Origin: Acidimicrobiia bacterium
GTDB taxonomy: Bacteria; Actinomycetota; Acidimicrobiia; Acidimicrobiales; Bin134
Direction: 5' to 3'
Assembly (NCBI GenBank): GCA_022822265.1
Contig: JAJECA010000022.1
Coordinates: forward strand, 1-64,000
Length of the DNA: 64,000 bases
Position 1 is the first letter of the stretch, and each line of letters starts with the position of its first letter. A program made the position numbers and the translations under genes. Below are positions 57,718-64,000 of this stretch, piece after piece. Under the pieces are notes generated by a model. It saw nothing but the letters and a program-made list of their open reading frames with translations, searched no databases and was not told the origin of the DNA.

Positions 57718-57746
57718 GAGACGCTCACTAAGACCAAGAGTTACAG
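57718..57746 (-). promoter_or_regulatory. ECF-type promoter reading into the sigma operon
   Basis: On the minus strand CTGTAACT (57746-57739) and CGTCTC (57723-57718) are placed so that exactly 16 bases lie between AAC and CGTC. AAC at -35 and CGTC at -10 are common ECF promoter elements. The -10 ends 6 bases before the GTG start codon. Confidence 0.65.
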
Positions 57747-57756
57747 CATATTTTCC

Positions 57757-57785
57757 CTGTAACTTTCGCCCGCCTGCTGCGTCTC
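57757..57785 (+). promoter_or_regulatory. ECF-type promoter reading into the divergent channel gene
   Basis: CTGTAACT (57757-57764) and CGTCTC (57780-57785), with 16 bases between AAC and CGTC. The octamer, hexamer and spacing equal those of the opposite promoter. The -10 lies about 50 bases before ATG 57836, which has AAGGAG at a good distance. Confidence 0.65.
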
Positions 57786-57835
57786 TCATTCAACGGGCCG
57801 AGGAATGGACAAGGCCTTGTCGAAAGGAGCCTGCA

Positions 57836-58543
57836 ATGGGTGCTGTATTGGCTGAGATCGAGTGGCGCGAAGGGGTGGAGGAGGCCTGGAACGATCTTGT
57901 CGGGTTCGCTCCACGCCTGATCGCCGCTTTGGCCGTGCTCCTGGCGGGCTGGATCGTTGCGACGGTCATTCGCCGCGTCCTCCAGCGAGTGTTGGACAAG
58001 ATCAGGTTCCCCGATCTAATGGAGCGCTCCGGTCTGCAAGCCCCGCTCGCTCGAGTGGGGCTCAAAGAGCCCTCTCGGCTGCTCGCTACCGTCATCTTCT
58101 GGGCGGCGATGCTGCTTGTGCTCCAACTCGCCATTGACACATTCGGCGAGTCGGCCATTCAAGACGCCCTCGACGACCTTGTCGGGTTCCTTCCCAGTCT
58201 GTTCATCTCAATCGTGATCGTGGTGGTCACCGGCGCCATTGCAACCCGAGTCGCAGACCTGGTTCGCACGACATTGAGCGAGCAGCCTTACGGTAGGAAC
58301 TTGTCTCGCATAGCGGGTGGTGCGATCTGGGTGGTCGGCGTCTTCGCTGCCTTGAACCAGATCGAGATCGCCGAGGACATCCTCACCGTCTTGTTCATCG
58401 CCGTGGTCGGCACCATCGGCCTCGTCATCGTCGTGATGTTCGGCGTCAGCGGCATCCAAGCTGCCCGCGAGAGATTCTGGCCCAGCGTCTTCAACCTCTT
58501 CGGAAACGACGACGCCGAAGACCAGCCTTCCCGCACTGACTAG
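57836..58543 (+). CDS. TM-helix-repeat channel-like membrane protein
   Basis: 235 aa. Three to four long hydrophobic helices with the conserved TM-helix pattern: LIAALAVLLAGWIVATVIRRVLQRVLDK, then LLATVIFWAAMLLVLQLAI, LPSLFISIVIVVVTGAIATRVADLVR, and a last helix VLFIAVVGTIGLVIVVMFGV. Repeats of this type form the membrane part of small MscS-related channels. There is no beta domain. It faces the ECF operon and has a matching promoter, so it is probably part of the same regulon. Start ATG 57836 has AAGGAG six bases upstream. Confidence 0.8.
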   Translation: MGAVLAEIEWREGVEEAWNDLVGFAPRLIAALAVLLAGWIVATVIRRVLQRVLDKIRFPDLMERSGLQAPLARVGLKEPSRLLATVIFWAAMLLVLQLAIDTFGESAIQDALDDLVGFLPSLFISIVIVVVTGAIATRVADLVRTTLSEQPYGRNLSRIAGGAIWVVGVFAALNQIEIAEDILTVLFIAVVGTIGLVIVVMFGVSGIQAARERFWPSVFNLFGNDDAEDQPSRTD

Positions 58544-58555
58544 CTATCCAAAATT

Positions 58556-58605
58556 CCTCACCCCTCCCCTCCCCTCCCAACCAAAGCGCCCGGGGAGGGG
58601 TGAGG
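58556..58605. terminator. Strong stem-loop between convergent genes
   Basis: CCTCACCCCTCCCC (58556-58569) is perfectly complementary to GGGGAGGGGTGAGG (58592-58605), a 14-bp stem with a 22-base loop. It sits between the channel gene (ends 58543) and the SDR gene (ends 58648), so it can end transcription from both sides. There is no U-tract. Confidence 0.65.
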
Positions 58606-58647
58606 CGCGCCTCCGGGTCAAGGCCCTGCCCTACCCAATTACCCCGA

Positions 58648-59406
58648 TCAGGGCCGCATCAGGCCGCCGCCGTCTACTTGGAAGGTCTCGCCGGTGACGT
58701 ATTGGCTGGCGTCGGATAGCAGGAACCCGATCACCGGGGCGATGTCGGTTACGGGGTCGCCGTCGCGGCCCATGGGGTGATTGTCGAACAGGGCCTTGTA
58801 TGACGCCAGACGATCGGGATCGTCGTCGGGCGGGGCCCGGTGGGCCACCGATGCCGGGTTCACGCAGTTCACCGTGATGCCGTCGCGGCCCCACTCCCGG
58901 GCCGCGGTGCGGGTCAAGGAGCGGATGGCCTCTTTGGCCGCGCCATAGGGTCCATAACCCGGCCCGCCGGTGATCCCCATGTTGGTGCCGAAGGTGATGA
59001 TGCGCCCCCGGCCCTTGGCCGCCATGTGAGGGTGAACTGCCTGCATGAACCACAACGTGCCCTTGGGACCCGTGTTGAGCAGCAGGTCCATGTCCGACTC
59101 GTCCACATTGAGAAGCGGCATGGTCGGGCGAAACGACTGGGCGTTGGCCACCAGGCCGTCCACCGTGCCCCACCGCTCCACCGTGCGATCCACCACCTCG
59201 TTGGTGTGGTCCCGGTCGCCCACCGACCCGGCCACCGCCAGCACATCGCCGCCCCGATCCCGCAATTCGGCCGCGGTGGCCTCGATCCGCTCGGGCTTTC
59301 GGCTGGTCACCGTCAGCTTCACGCCCTCGTCCACCAGGTACTCGGCGATGCCCCGGCCAATCCCCTTCGAGGCTCCGGTGAGGATTACGACCAGACCTTC
59401 CAGCAT
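58648..59406 (-). CDS. Short-chain dehydrogenase/reductase
   Basis: 252 aa from ATG 59406; the longer upstream frame is antisense to the sulfotransferase gene. TGASKGIGRG nucleotide motif, the NAG-like VANAQS segment, catalytic Y-x3-K in YGPYGAAKEA, then NCVNPASV and FQVDGGGLM at the end. Probably NAD(P)-dependent oxidation or reduction of a hydroxyl or keto group. TACGCT stands six bases before the ATG on the minus strand. Confidence 0.88.
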   Translation of the reverse strand: MLEGLVVILTGASKGIGRGIAEYLVDEGVKLTVTSRKPERIEATAAELRDRGGDVLAVAGSVGDRDHTNEVVDRTVERWGTVDGLVANAQSFRPTMPLLNVDESDMDLLLNTGPKGTLWFMQAVHPHMAAKGRGRIITFGTNMGITGGPGYGPYGAAKEAIRSLTRTAAREWGRDGITVNCVNPASVAHRAPPDDDPDRLASYKALFDNHPMGRDGDPVTDIAPVIGFLLSDASQYVTGETFQVDGGGLMRP

Positions 59407-59464
59407 CGCCTGAGCGTACTGTTCTAGGTGATGCCACCCTGCTTCAGCCTGCAATGCGGCGGCC

Positions 59465-60733
59465 ATGAGCTGGTCCCCTGATCCCCGGCCCGACTGGGTA
59501 GCCGCCGTGAACCGGGGCGACGCCGGTCCGGTGGTCGACGAAGCTCGTCGCCCGTTCGACCCCCACTTGCTGATGGCCGAGGCCCTGGTGCGCCAAGGCC
59601 GAGCCCCCGATGACCGGGCCGCGCTCGGCGACGGTGCCTTCGTCGAACCCCTCACCCTGTTCTGTCACGGGCTGGAGCACGAAGCCGACCTCACCGTCAT
59701 GGGCCGATGGATGTCCCGCCGCATGATCCTGCGGCTCCTAGAAGTCCGCATCCAGATAAGCGACTATCTGGCCGCCGATCCCGGCACCCTCGACGAACCC
59801 ATCGACCAGCCCATTTTCGTGATCGGCGCGCCTCGCACTGGCACCACCGTCATGCACGGAATACTGGCCCAAGACCCCGCCCACCGGGCTCCCGAGGGGT
59901 GGGAGCTGTTGCGACCAGTGCCCCCACCCGACCCCGATCCCGACATCCGGGCTACCGACCCCCGCATCGCCCTGGCCGGCGCCGAGCTGGTCATGCCCCA
60001 GACAGTGGCCAGCGGAATGCTGGCCATCCACGAGTACTCCGGTCGCATGTTCAAAGAGTGCCTGTCGGCCATGTCTTTCGAGTTCCGCTCCGAGGAGATG
60101 GTCAGCCGCACCGACGTGCCCACCTACCAGGCCTGGTACGACACCGCCGATCTGCGCCCCGCCTATCGCACCTACCGCCGAGTGCTCCAGATCTTGCAGC
60201 GGCGCATGCCCACCCGCCGCTGGGTGCTCAAATCGCCCGCCCACCTCCAAGGCCTGCCCGCGCTCCTAGAAGTGTTCGACGACGCTCGCTTCGTGATCAC
60301 CCACCGCGACCCCACCGCCATCCTGCCCTCGGTCACCAGCCTCATCGCCACCATGCGCTGGGCCCATTCCGACCGGGTGGATTTCGCCGCCATCGGCCGC
60401 TACCACCTGGAGCTCTACGCCCGCAGCCTGGACAACCTCATAAACCTGATCGATTCCGGCCGCCTGCCCGCCGAGCGCACTGCCCAGGTGCCCCATCGCC
60501 AGGTGAGAACTGAGAAGTTGGCCGCCGCCCGGTCGGTGTACGAGCAGCTCGGCATGGAGCTGAGCGCCGACGCAGAGGCCGCCATGGCCGCCTACGTGGA
60601 TGCCACCCCGCCCGGCAAGCACGGCGAACACCGCTACCAGTTCGAAGACCTGGGGCTCACCCGAGCCGAGGTCCGGGCCCGCTTCGCCCGCTACATCGAC
60701 CGCTTCGACATCCCAGTAGCCGACAATGGCTGA
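59465..60733 (+). CDS. Sulfotransferase-family protein
   Basis: 422 aa. The PAPS 5'-phosphosulfate loop GAPRTGTTVMHGIL (near 121-134) and the 3'-phosphate segment with VLKSPAHLQGL and FVITHRDPTAILPS are clear. The N-terminal 100 residues are a helical extension typical of the actinobacterial/mycobacterial sulfotransferase family (Stf/Sulfotransfer_3). It would transfer sulfate from PAPS to a hydroxylated acceptor. The next gene follows after 2 bases. A second, partial copy of this family may end the window. Confidence 0.88.
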   Translation: MSWSPDPRPDWVAAVNRGDAGPVVDEARRPFDPHLLMAEALVRQGRAPDDRAALGDGAFVEPLTLFCHGLEHEADLTVMGRWMSRRMILRLLEVRIQISDYLAADPGTLDEPIDQPIFVIGAPRTGTTVMHGILAQDPAHRAPEGWELLRPVPPPDPDPDIRATDPRIALAGAELVMPQTVASGMLAIHEYSGRMFKECLSAMSFEFRSEEMVSRTDVPTYQAWYDTADLRPAYRTYRRVLQILQRRMPTRRWVLKSPAHLQGLPALLEVFDDARFVITHRDPTAILPSVTSLIATMRWAHSDRVDFAAIGRYHLELYARSLDNLINLIDSGRLPAERTAQVPHRQVRTEKLAAARSVYEQLGMELSADAEAAMAAYVDATPPGKHGEHRYQFEDLGLTRAEVRARFARYIDRFDIPVADNG

Positions 60734-60735
60734 TA

Positions 60736-61416
60736 ATGACTGACCAAGAGCACCCTGAGACGGCGTCGGCCTACCGGCTGGCCGAGCTGCTCGGCGACCT
60801 GCCCCATCCCGACGACTTAGGCCCCGAGGCCTACGAGCTGGTGGAGCGCACCCGCGATTTGGTGGCCGCGGTATCGGCCAACGACGCCGACTCCGCCACC
60901 CGGGCTGAGATCGCCGCCGCTCTAGCCGACATCACCGAGCGGCTGCGGAACTTCTCCCGCGATCCCCACATCGTGGTGGCCAAAGATCATGAGGGCACCA
61001 TCTACAACCTCACCCAAGCCGGATCAGGCCTGCTCAACCCCCACGCCCCCCGGTTGGTCTTCGACCCGGTGCCCCCGCCCGACCCCGATGCCGAGCCCCG
61101 ACCCGTGGAGATGCGGGCCACCGTCACCCTCACCGAGGCCCACTCCGGCCCACCCCACCGCGCCCACGGCGGCGTGGTGGCCACCATCCTGGACGAAGCC
61201 CTGGGCACCGCCGCCACCCGGGCCGGCGCCACCGGCCTAACCGCCGGCATCAACATCCGCTACAAAACCGGCGTCCCTCTCCACATCCCCCTAGAAGTCA
61301 CTTGCCGCTACTCCCACACCGAAGGCCGCAAACACATAGCCACCGGCGAGCTCCGCGCCGGTAACACCATCTGCGCCACCGCCGAAGCCATCTTCATCAC
61401 CGAACCGCGCTCGTGA
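60736..61416 (+). CDS. PaaI-type hotdog-fold thioesterase
   Basis: 226 aa. The hotdog core runs from about 125 to the end, with PPHRAHGGVVATILDEALG (the His-Gly-Gly helix of PaaI/4HBT proteins) and YKTGVPLHIPLEV. The first 120 residues are a helical extension. It hydrolyses an acyl-CoA thioester, probably in the same pathway as the adjacent sulfotransferase. Start ATG 60736 closely follows the upstream stop. Confidence 0.85.
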   Translation: MTDQEHPETASAYRLAELLGDLPHPDDLGPEAYELVERTRDLVAAVSANDADSATRAEIAAALADITERLRNFSRDPHIVVAKDHEGTIYNLTQAGSGLLNPHAPRLVFDPVPPPDPDAEPRPVEMRATVTLTEAHSGPPHRAHGGVVATILDEALGTAATRAGATGLTAGINIRYKTGVPLHIPLEVTCRYSHTEGRKHIATGELRAGNTICATAEAIFITEPRS

Positions 61417-61451
61417 CCCGAGGACTTCCGAGCCCTGCCCGAAGTGTTGCC

Positions 61452-62573
61452 TCAGCGGAGGGAGATCACCAGCGAGCCGATGTGGTCTTTGCGCTCGAAG
61501 TCGGCCTGCGCGGTGTGAATGTCCTCTAGGGGGTACACCCCGGCGACCACCGGGCGGACCTCGCCTCGCTCGATATAGCCAACCAGATCGGCAAACACCT
61601 GGGGAACAAAGACCGTCGCCCCGTAGAGCTCCAGGTCGTTGAGATACAGGGTGCGCAGGTCGAGCTGCACCAGCGGCCCGGCGATGGCCCCCGAGGTGGC
61701 GTAGCGCCCGCCTCGCCGGAGCGCGTCCAGGCAGGCGGCGAAGTGGTCACCGCCCACCACGTCGGCCACTACGTCGAACGGCCCCCCGTTGGCTGCTACC
61801 GCGGCCTCCAGCGGCGCCGGATCGTCGCGGGCCACCACCGCGTCGGCGCCCAAATCGACAAGCCCTTCGAGCTTGGCCCTCCCGGCGATGGCCACCACCT
61901 GAGCCCCTCGCCGCTTGGCCAGTTGAATCAGAGCGGTGCCGACACCCCCCGAAGCTCCGGTGACCGCCACCGACTGGCCCGGCTCGAGCCGCACCCGCTG
62001 CAACATGTGCTCGGCGGTCGACCACGAGCACGCGAAGCTGGCCAGCTCCACGTCGCTCAGCGGGGTTTCGATGGGGTGGGCATTGCCCGCCGGCACTGCG
62101 CAGTACTCGGCAAAACCGCCATCGTGCTCGCTGCCCAGGTAGCCGGCCAGGTCTCGGCGCTCAGGGTGGTGGGAGTCGCGGATCCAGGGGTCCACCACCA
62201 CCCGGAGGCCGATCAGCGCCTGATCCAAGCTGGCACCGGCGGCCACAACCCGCCCGCTCACGTCGGCCCCTTGAATGCGGGGAAAGACCAGCGTCCCTCC
62301 GCCCCAGGTGCTGTCGTCGGACCGGGCCTCCTCAAACCCGCGGCCGTCGGTGGCACCGGTCACCGACCGGCTGTACCAGCCCACCCGGGTGTTGATGTCG
62401 GTGTTGTTGATGCCGCAGGCCGCCACCTCAATCAACACCTCGCCGGCACCGGGCTGGGGGACGGGCACATCGCTCCGCAACTCGATCATCTCGGGACCGC
62501 CGTTGCCCACGAGCACCGCCGCCCGCATGACCCTTGGAATCCCAGGCCCGTTCGGCGCACCTTGGCCGGTCAT
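61452..62573 (-). CDS. Medium-chain dehydrogenase/reductase (quinone-oxidoreductase-like)
   Basis: 373 aa. GroES-like N-terminal domain with PGAGEVLIEVAACGINNTD; Rossmann domain with VTGASGGVGTALIQLAKRRGAQVVA. The usual GHE zinc-site motif is replaced by QGADVSG and the first zinc ligand region reads CGINNTD, so the catalytic zinc is probably absent, as in zeta-crystallin-like members. Such enzymes reduce enones or quinones with NADPH. The second gene of an operon with the FrhB-like gene; an internal ATG at residue 16 is a possible start. Confidence 0.85.
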   Translation of the reverse strand: MTGQGAPNGPGIPRVMRAAVLVGNGGPEMIELRSDVPVPQPGAGEVLIEVAACGINNTDINTRVGWYSRSVTGATDGRGFEEARSDDSTWGGGTLVFPRIQGADVSGRVVAAGASLDQALIGLRVVVDPWIRDSHHPERRDLAGYLGSEHDGGFAEYCAVPAGNAHPIETPLSDVELASFACSWSTAEHMLQRVRLEPGQSVAVTGASGGVGTALIQLAKRRGAQVVAIAGRAKLEGLVDLGADAVVARDDPAPLEAAVAANGGPFDVVADVVGGDHFAACLDALRRGGRYATSGAIAGPLVQLDLRTLYLNDLELYGATVFVPQVFADLVGYIERGEVRPVVAGVYPLEDIHTAQADFERKDHIGSLVISLR

Positions 62574-63835
62574 GAGCCGGCCGCCTTCATCCGCACCGCC
62601 GCCCCTCTGCGCTGAGCCGCGGCCCGCTCCGGCTCCAAGCGGCGGCCCAACTCGTCGATCCGCAGCCCCGGCGTGGCGATAGGCGGCACCCCGGCATCAG
62701 CCATACCCCGAAAGCGAGCCGCCAGGGCCTCCTTCTTTCGCACCTGATGGGGCTGCATGTGGTCCAAATCCCGCGGGCCGATGGCGTCTCCCAGCACAAT
62801 CCGCCCATTAGCCGCCGCCCGGCTCAGGAGCGACTCGCCCACTTCACTGCGGGCGACAACGCCGCTGAAACCCTCGTCCTCACCGGTGGGCGCCCCGCCG
62901 GGCCAAACGTCGGCCACCGCCACGTCGGCGGCCTCTCCCAGGGCATCAGGGCACAGCTTGCAGCGGGTTTCGAGGTCCCAAGTGCCCTCGTCCTCCCACA
63001 ATTCGAGATAGCTCACCTCAAACGACTGTCCGTCACGGGTCTCCACCCGGGTGGGACCGGGATTGCCGTGGCCCCGATAGCGAATGAGCGTCACGTCAGA
63101 CTCGGCCACTCCTAACTGGTCCAGCAGCCGCTGCGTCTTGGAAAACCGCGACTGACCGCCGCACACCATGGCCAACCGGGCCACCACCAGCTTGTCGATG
63201 CGGGAGTCGGTTGCCGCTCGCCGGTGCAGCGCCCCGAGGTCGCAGGGCTTGGCGATGACCGCAAACGGCTCTGCCCGGTCAAGCGCCACCCCCAAGCCGG
63301 CCAAGGGGGCGGTCGGCCCGTATCGGGAACCCGCATTGGCCAGTACCTCCTCGGGCGTGGAGCTGATCACCCAGCGGGTTCGCAAAGGTCGGGAGGGATC
63401 GGGGCCCACATGGAGGACGAATGCGGCCTCGCCAATGGCTAACACGTGCTGGCCCAAAGCGGTGAGCACCCCCGCAGTGGCCGCAGTGAATCGGACCCCG
63501 GGATCGGCCGCCCACGCGTAACGCATGGTGCCGTATCGGCCCCACACAAGGTCGAGCGGCAAGCGTGAATCGGCCCGGGGCTCGGCAACCACCCCGGGAC
63601 AGGCGTTGAGTATCGCCCGCTCCTCCTCGGCCGAGAATCCGTCCACCGGCCCGGGACGCAGAGACCCGACCGGCGTTGTCGCCATCTTCACGCGCCCGCC
63701 GGTGACCGCCTCGCAAAGCCCGCAGCCCACGCACAGGTCGTGGGCCACCACCTCGGCCACGCTGGCCATCGCGCTCACCTTTCCGGCGTGGCTCGCTCCG
63801 TTGGCCAGCGTCTCGGATTCGCGCTGGCCGGTCAT
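62570..63835 (-). CDS. FrhB-type coenzyme F420 / flavin-Fe-S oxidoreductase subunit
   Basis: 421 aa from ATG 63835, which overlaps the stop of the upstream gene; ATG 63769 with AAGGTGA before it is an equally good start (399 aa). The N-terminus has a C-x2-C-x2-C motif (CVGCGLC), the middle has VIAKPCDLGALHR and VCGGQSR, and near 295 comes CKLCPDALGEAADVAVADVW, the FrhB_FdhB C-terminal pattern. The family passes electrons between F420 or NAD(P)H and Fe-S clusters. The usual partner subunits (FrhA, FdhA) are not in the window; it is coupled to the zinc-free MDR enzyme downstream. Confidence 0.85.
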   Translation of the reverse strand: MTGQRESETLANGASHAGKVSAMASVAEVVAHDLCVGCGLCEAVTGGRVKMATTPVGSLRPGPVDGFSAEEERAILNACPGVVAEPRADSRLPLDLVWGRYGTMRYAWAADPGVRFTAATAGVLTALGQHVLAIGEAAFVLHVGPDPSRPLRTRWVISSTPEEVLANAGSRYGPTAPLAGLGVALDRAEPFAVIAKPCDLGALHRRAATDSRIDKLVVARLAMVCGGQSRFSKTQRLLDQLGVAESDVTLIRYRGHGNPGPTRVETRDGQSFEVSYLELWEDEGTWDLETRCKLCPDALGEAADVAVADVWPGGAPTGEDEGFSGVVARSEVGESLLSRAAANGRIVLGDAIGPRDLDHMQPHQVRKKEALAARFRGMADAGVPPIATPGLRIDELGRRLEPERAAAQRRGAAVRMKAAGS

Positions 63836-63999
63836 CGAACTCGCAAGCGATGGGCGAAGAGGTGGTCATAGTGCGGGCGGGTCACCTCGTAGGCCTCCTG
63901 AACTCGCTCGGGGGCGGTGGTGATGTCGACGTAGGTTCGAGCCTGGGGCTCAAGGCCTCGGGAGTTTCGGAGGTTCTCGTGGAAAGAGCCACCGTCCCA
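63832..63999 (-). CDS. C-terminal fragment of an unknown protein, cut by the window edge
   Basis: Only the last 55 codons are inside the window; the frame runs off the end. The readable end (ERVQEAYEVTRPHYDHLFAHRLRV) resembles the tail of some sulfotransferase-type proteins, but this is a loose match. Its TGA overlaps the ATG of the FrhB-like gene, so they share an operon. No catalytic motif is visible. Confidence 0.5.
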   Translation of the reverse strand, partial: WDGGSFHENLRNSRGLEPQARTYVDITTAPERVQEAYEVTRPHYDHLFAHRLRVR

Positions 64000-64000
64000 C

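Overview
The window looks like chromosomal DNA of a high-GC actinobacterium, most likely of the class Acidimicrobiia or a relative. Reasons: a WhiB protein, an atypical GlnR-type regulator beside glnA1, glnA2 and glnE, a DUF4244/TadE pilus locus of actinobacterial type, tRNA genes without an encoded CCA, many GTG starts, and many genes that carry a TANNNT box 6-9 bases before the start codon instead of a Shine-Dalgarno sequence. The class is an inference from gene content. No rRNA, phage, transposase or CRISPR array was seen. Genes are tightly packed: the longest gene-free stretch is about 230 bases (1201-1429).

Layout. 1-5.1 kb: two genes with near-identical betaine-type (ProX/OpuAC) binding domains, the second fused to a BMP/PnrA-type binding domain, then the ATPase of a BMP-type ABC importer; the two matching permeases lie 28 kb away (32.2-34.3 kb). 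5.2-9.4 kb: selenocysteine tRNA, a TetR regulator, a primary-like sigma factor, NAD synthase. 9.5-16.1 kb: a nitrogen-control block (glnA1, glnA2, glnR, ridA, glnE). 16.1-19.7 kb: a condensed xanthine-dehydrogenase-like protein, ErpA, Mrp, FxsA. 19.8-22.8 kb: selA-selB, which with selC at 5.2 kb gives most of a selenocysteine-insertion system; selD and any selenoprotein are not in the window. 22.8-25.5 kb: WhiB, NfeD, STAS and receiver proteins, tRNA-Pro.

25.5-32.2 kb holds two ACMSD-type amidohydrolases, an SDR, a class III CoA-transferase, a DUF4389 protein and an MFS pump. 34.3-38.1 kb is a compact Tad pilus locus, followed by a STAS/RsbW partner-switching pair, NhaA, topA, an MFS protein, tmk, holB and tRNA-Thr. 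46.5-55.6 kb is a second degradation-type block: two enoyl-CoA hydratases, a third amidohydrolase, tandem LLM monooxygenases, an Asp-nucleophile and a Ser-nucleophile alpha/beta hydrolase, and an unknown protein. 55.6-56.1 kb is a hicBA toxin-antitoxin pair. 56.1-58.5 kb is an ECF sigma factor operon facing a divergent membrane-channel gene, with matching promoter motifs on both strands. The last 5.4 kb holds an SDR, a sulfotransferase, a thioesterase, a quinone-oxidoreductase-like enzyme and an FrhB-type flavin/Fe-S protein.

The most unusual signals are the ECF divergon with two identical promoter motifs (57.7 kb), the ProX-BMP fusion beside a 987-base direct repeat (0-3.6 kb), back-to-back promoters interlocked with start codons (13.41 and 48.15 kb), and a ten-codon, probably leaderless reading frame joined to hicB (55.64 kb). 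All functional calls come from reading the sequence; no database search was run.
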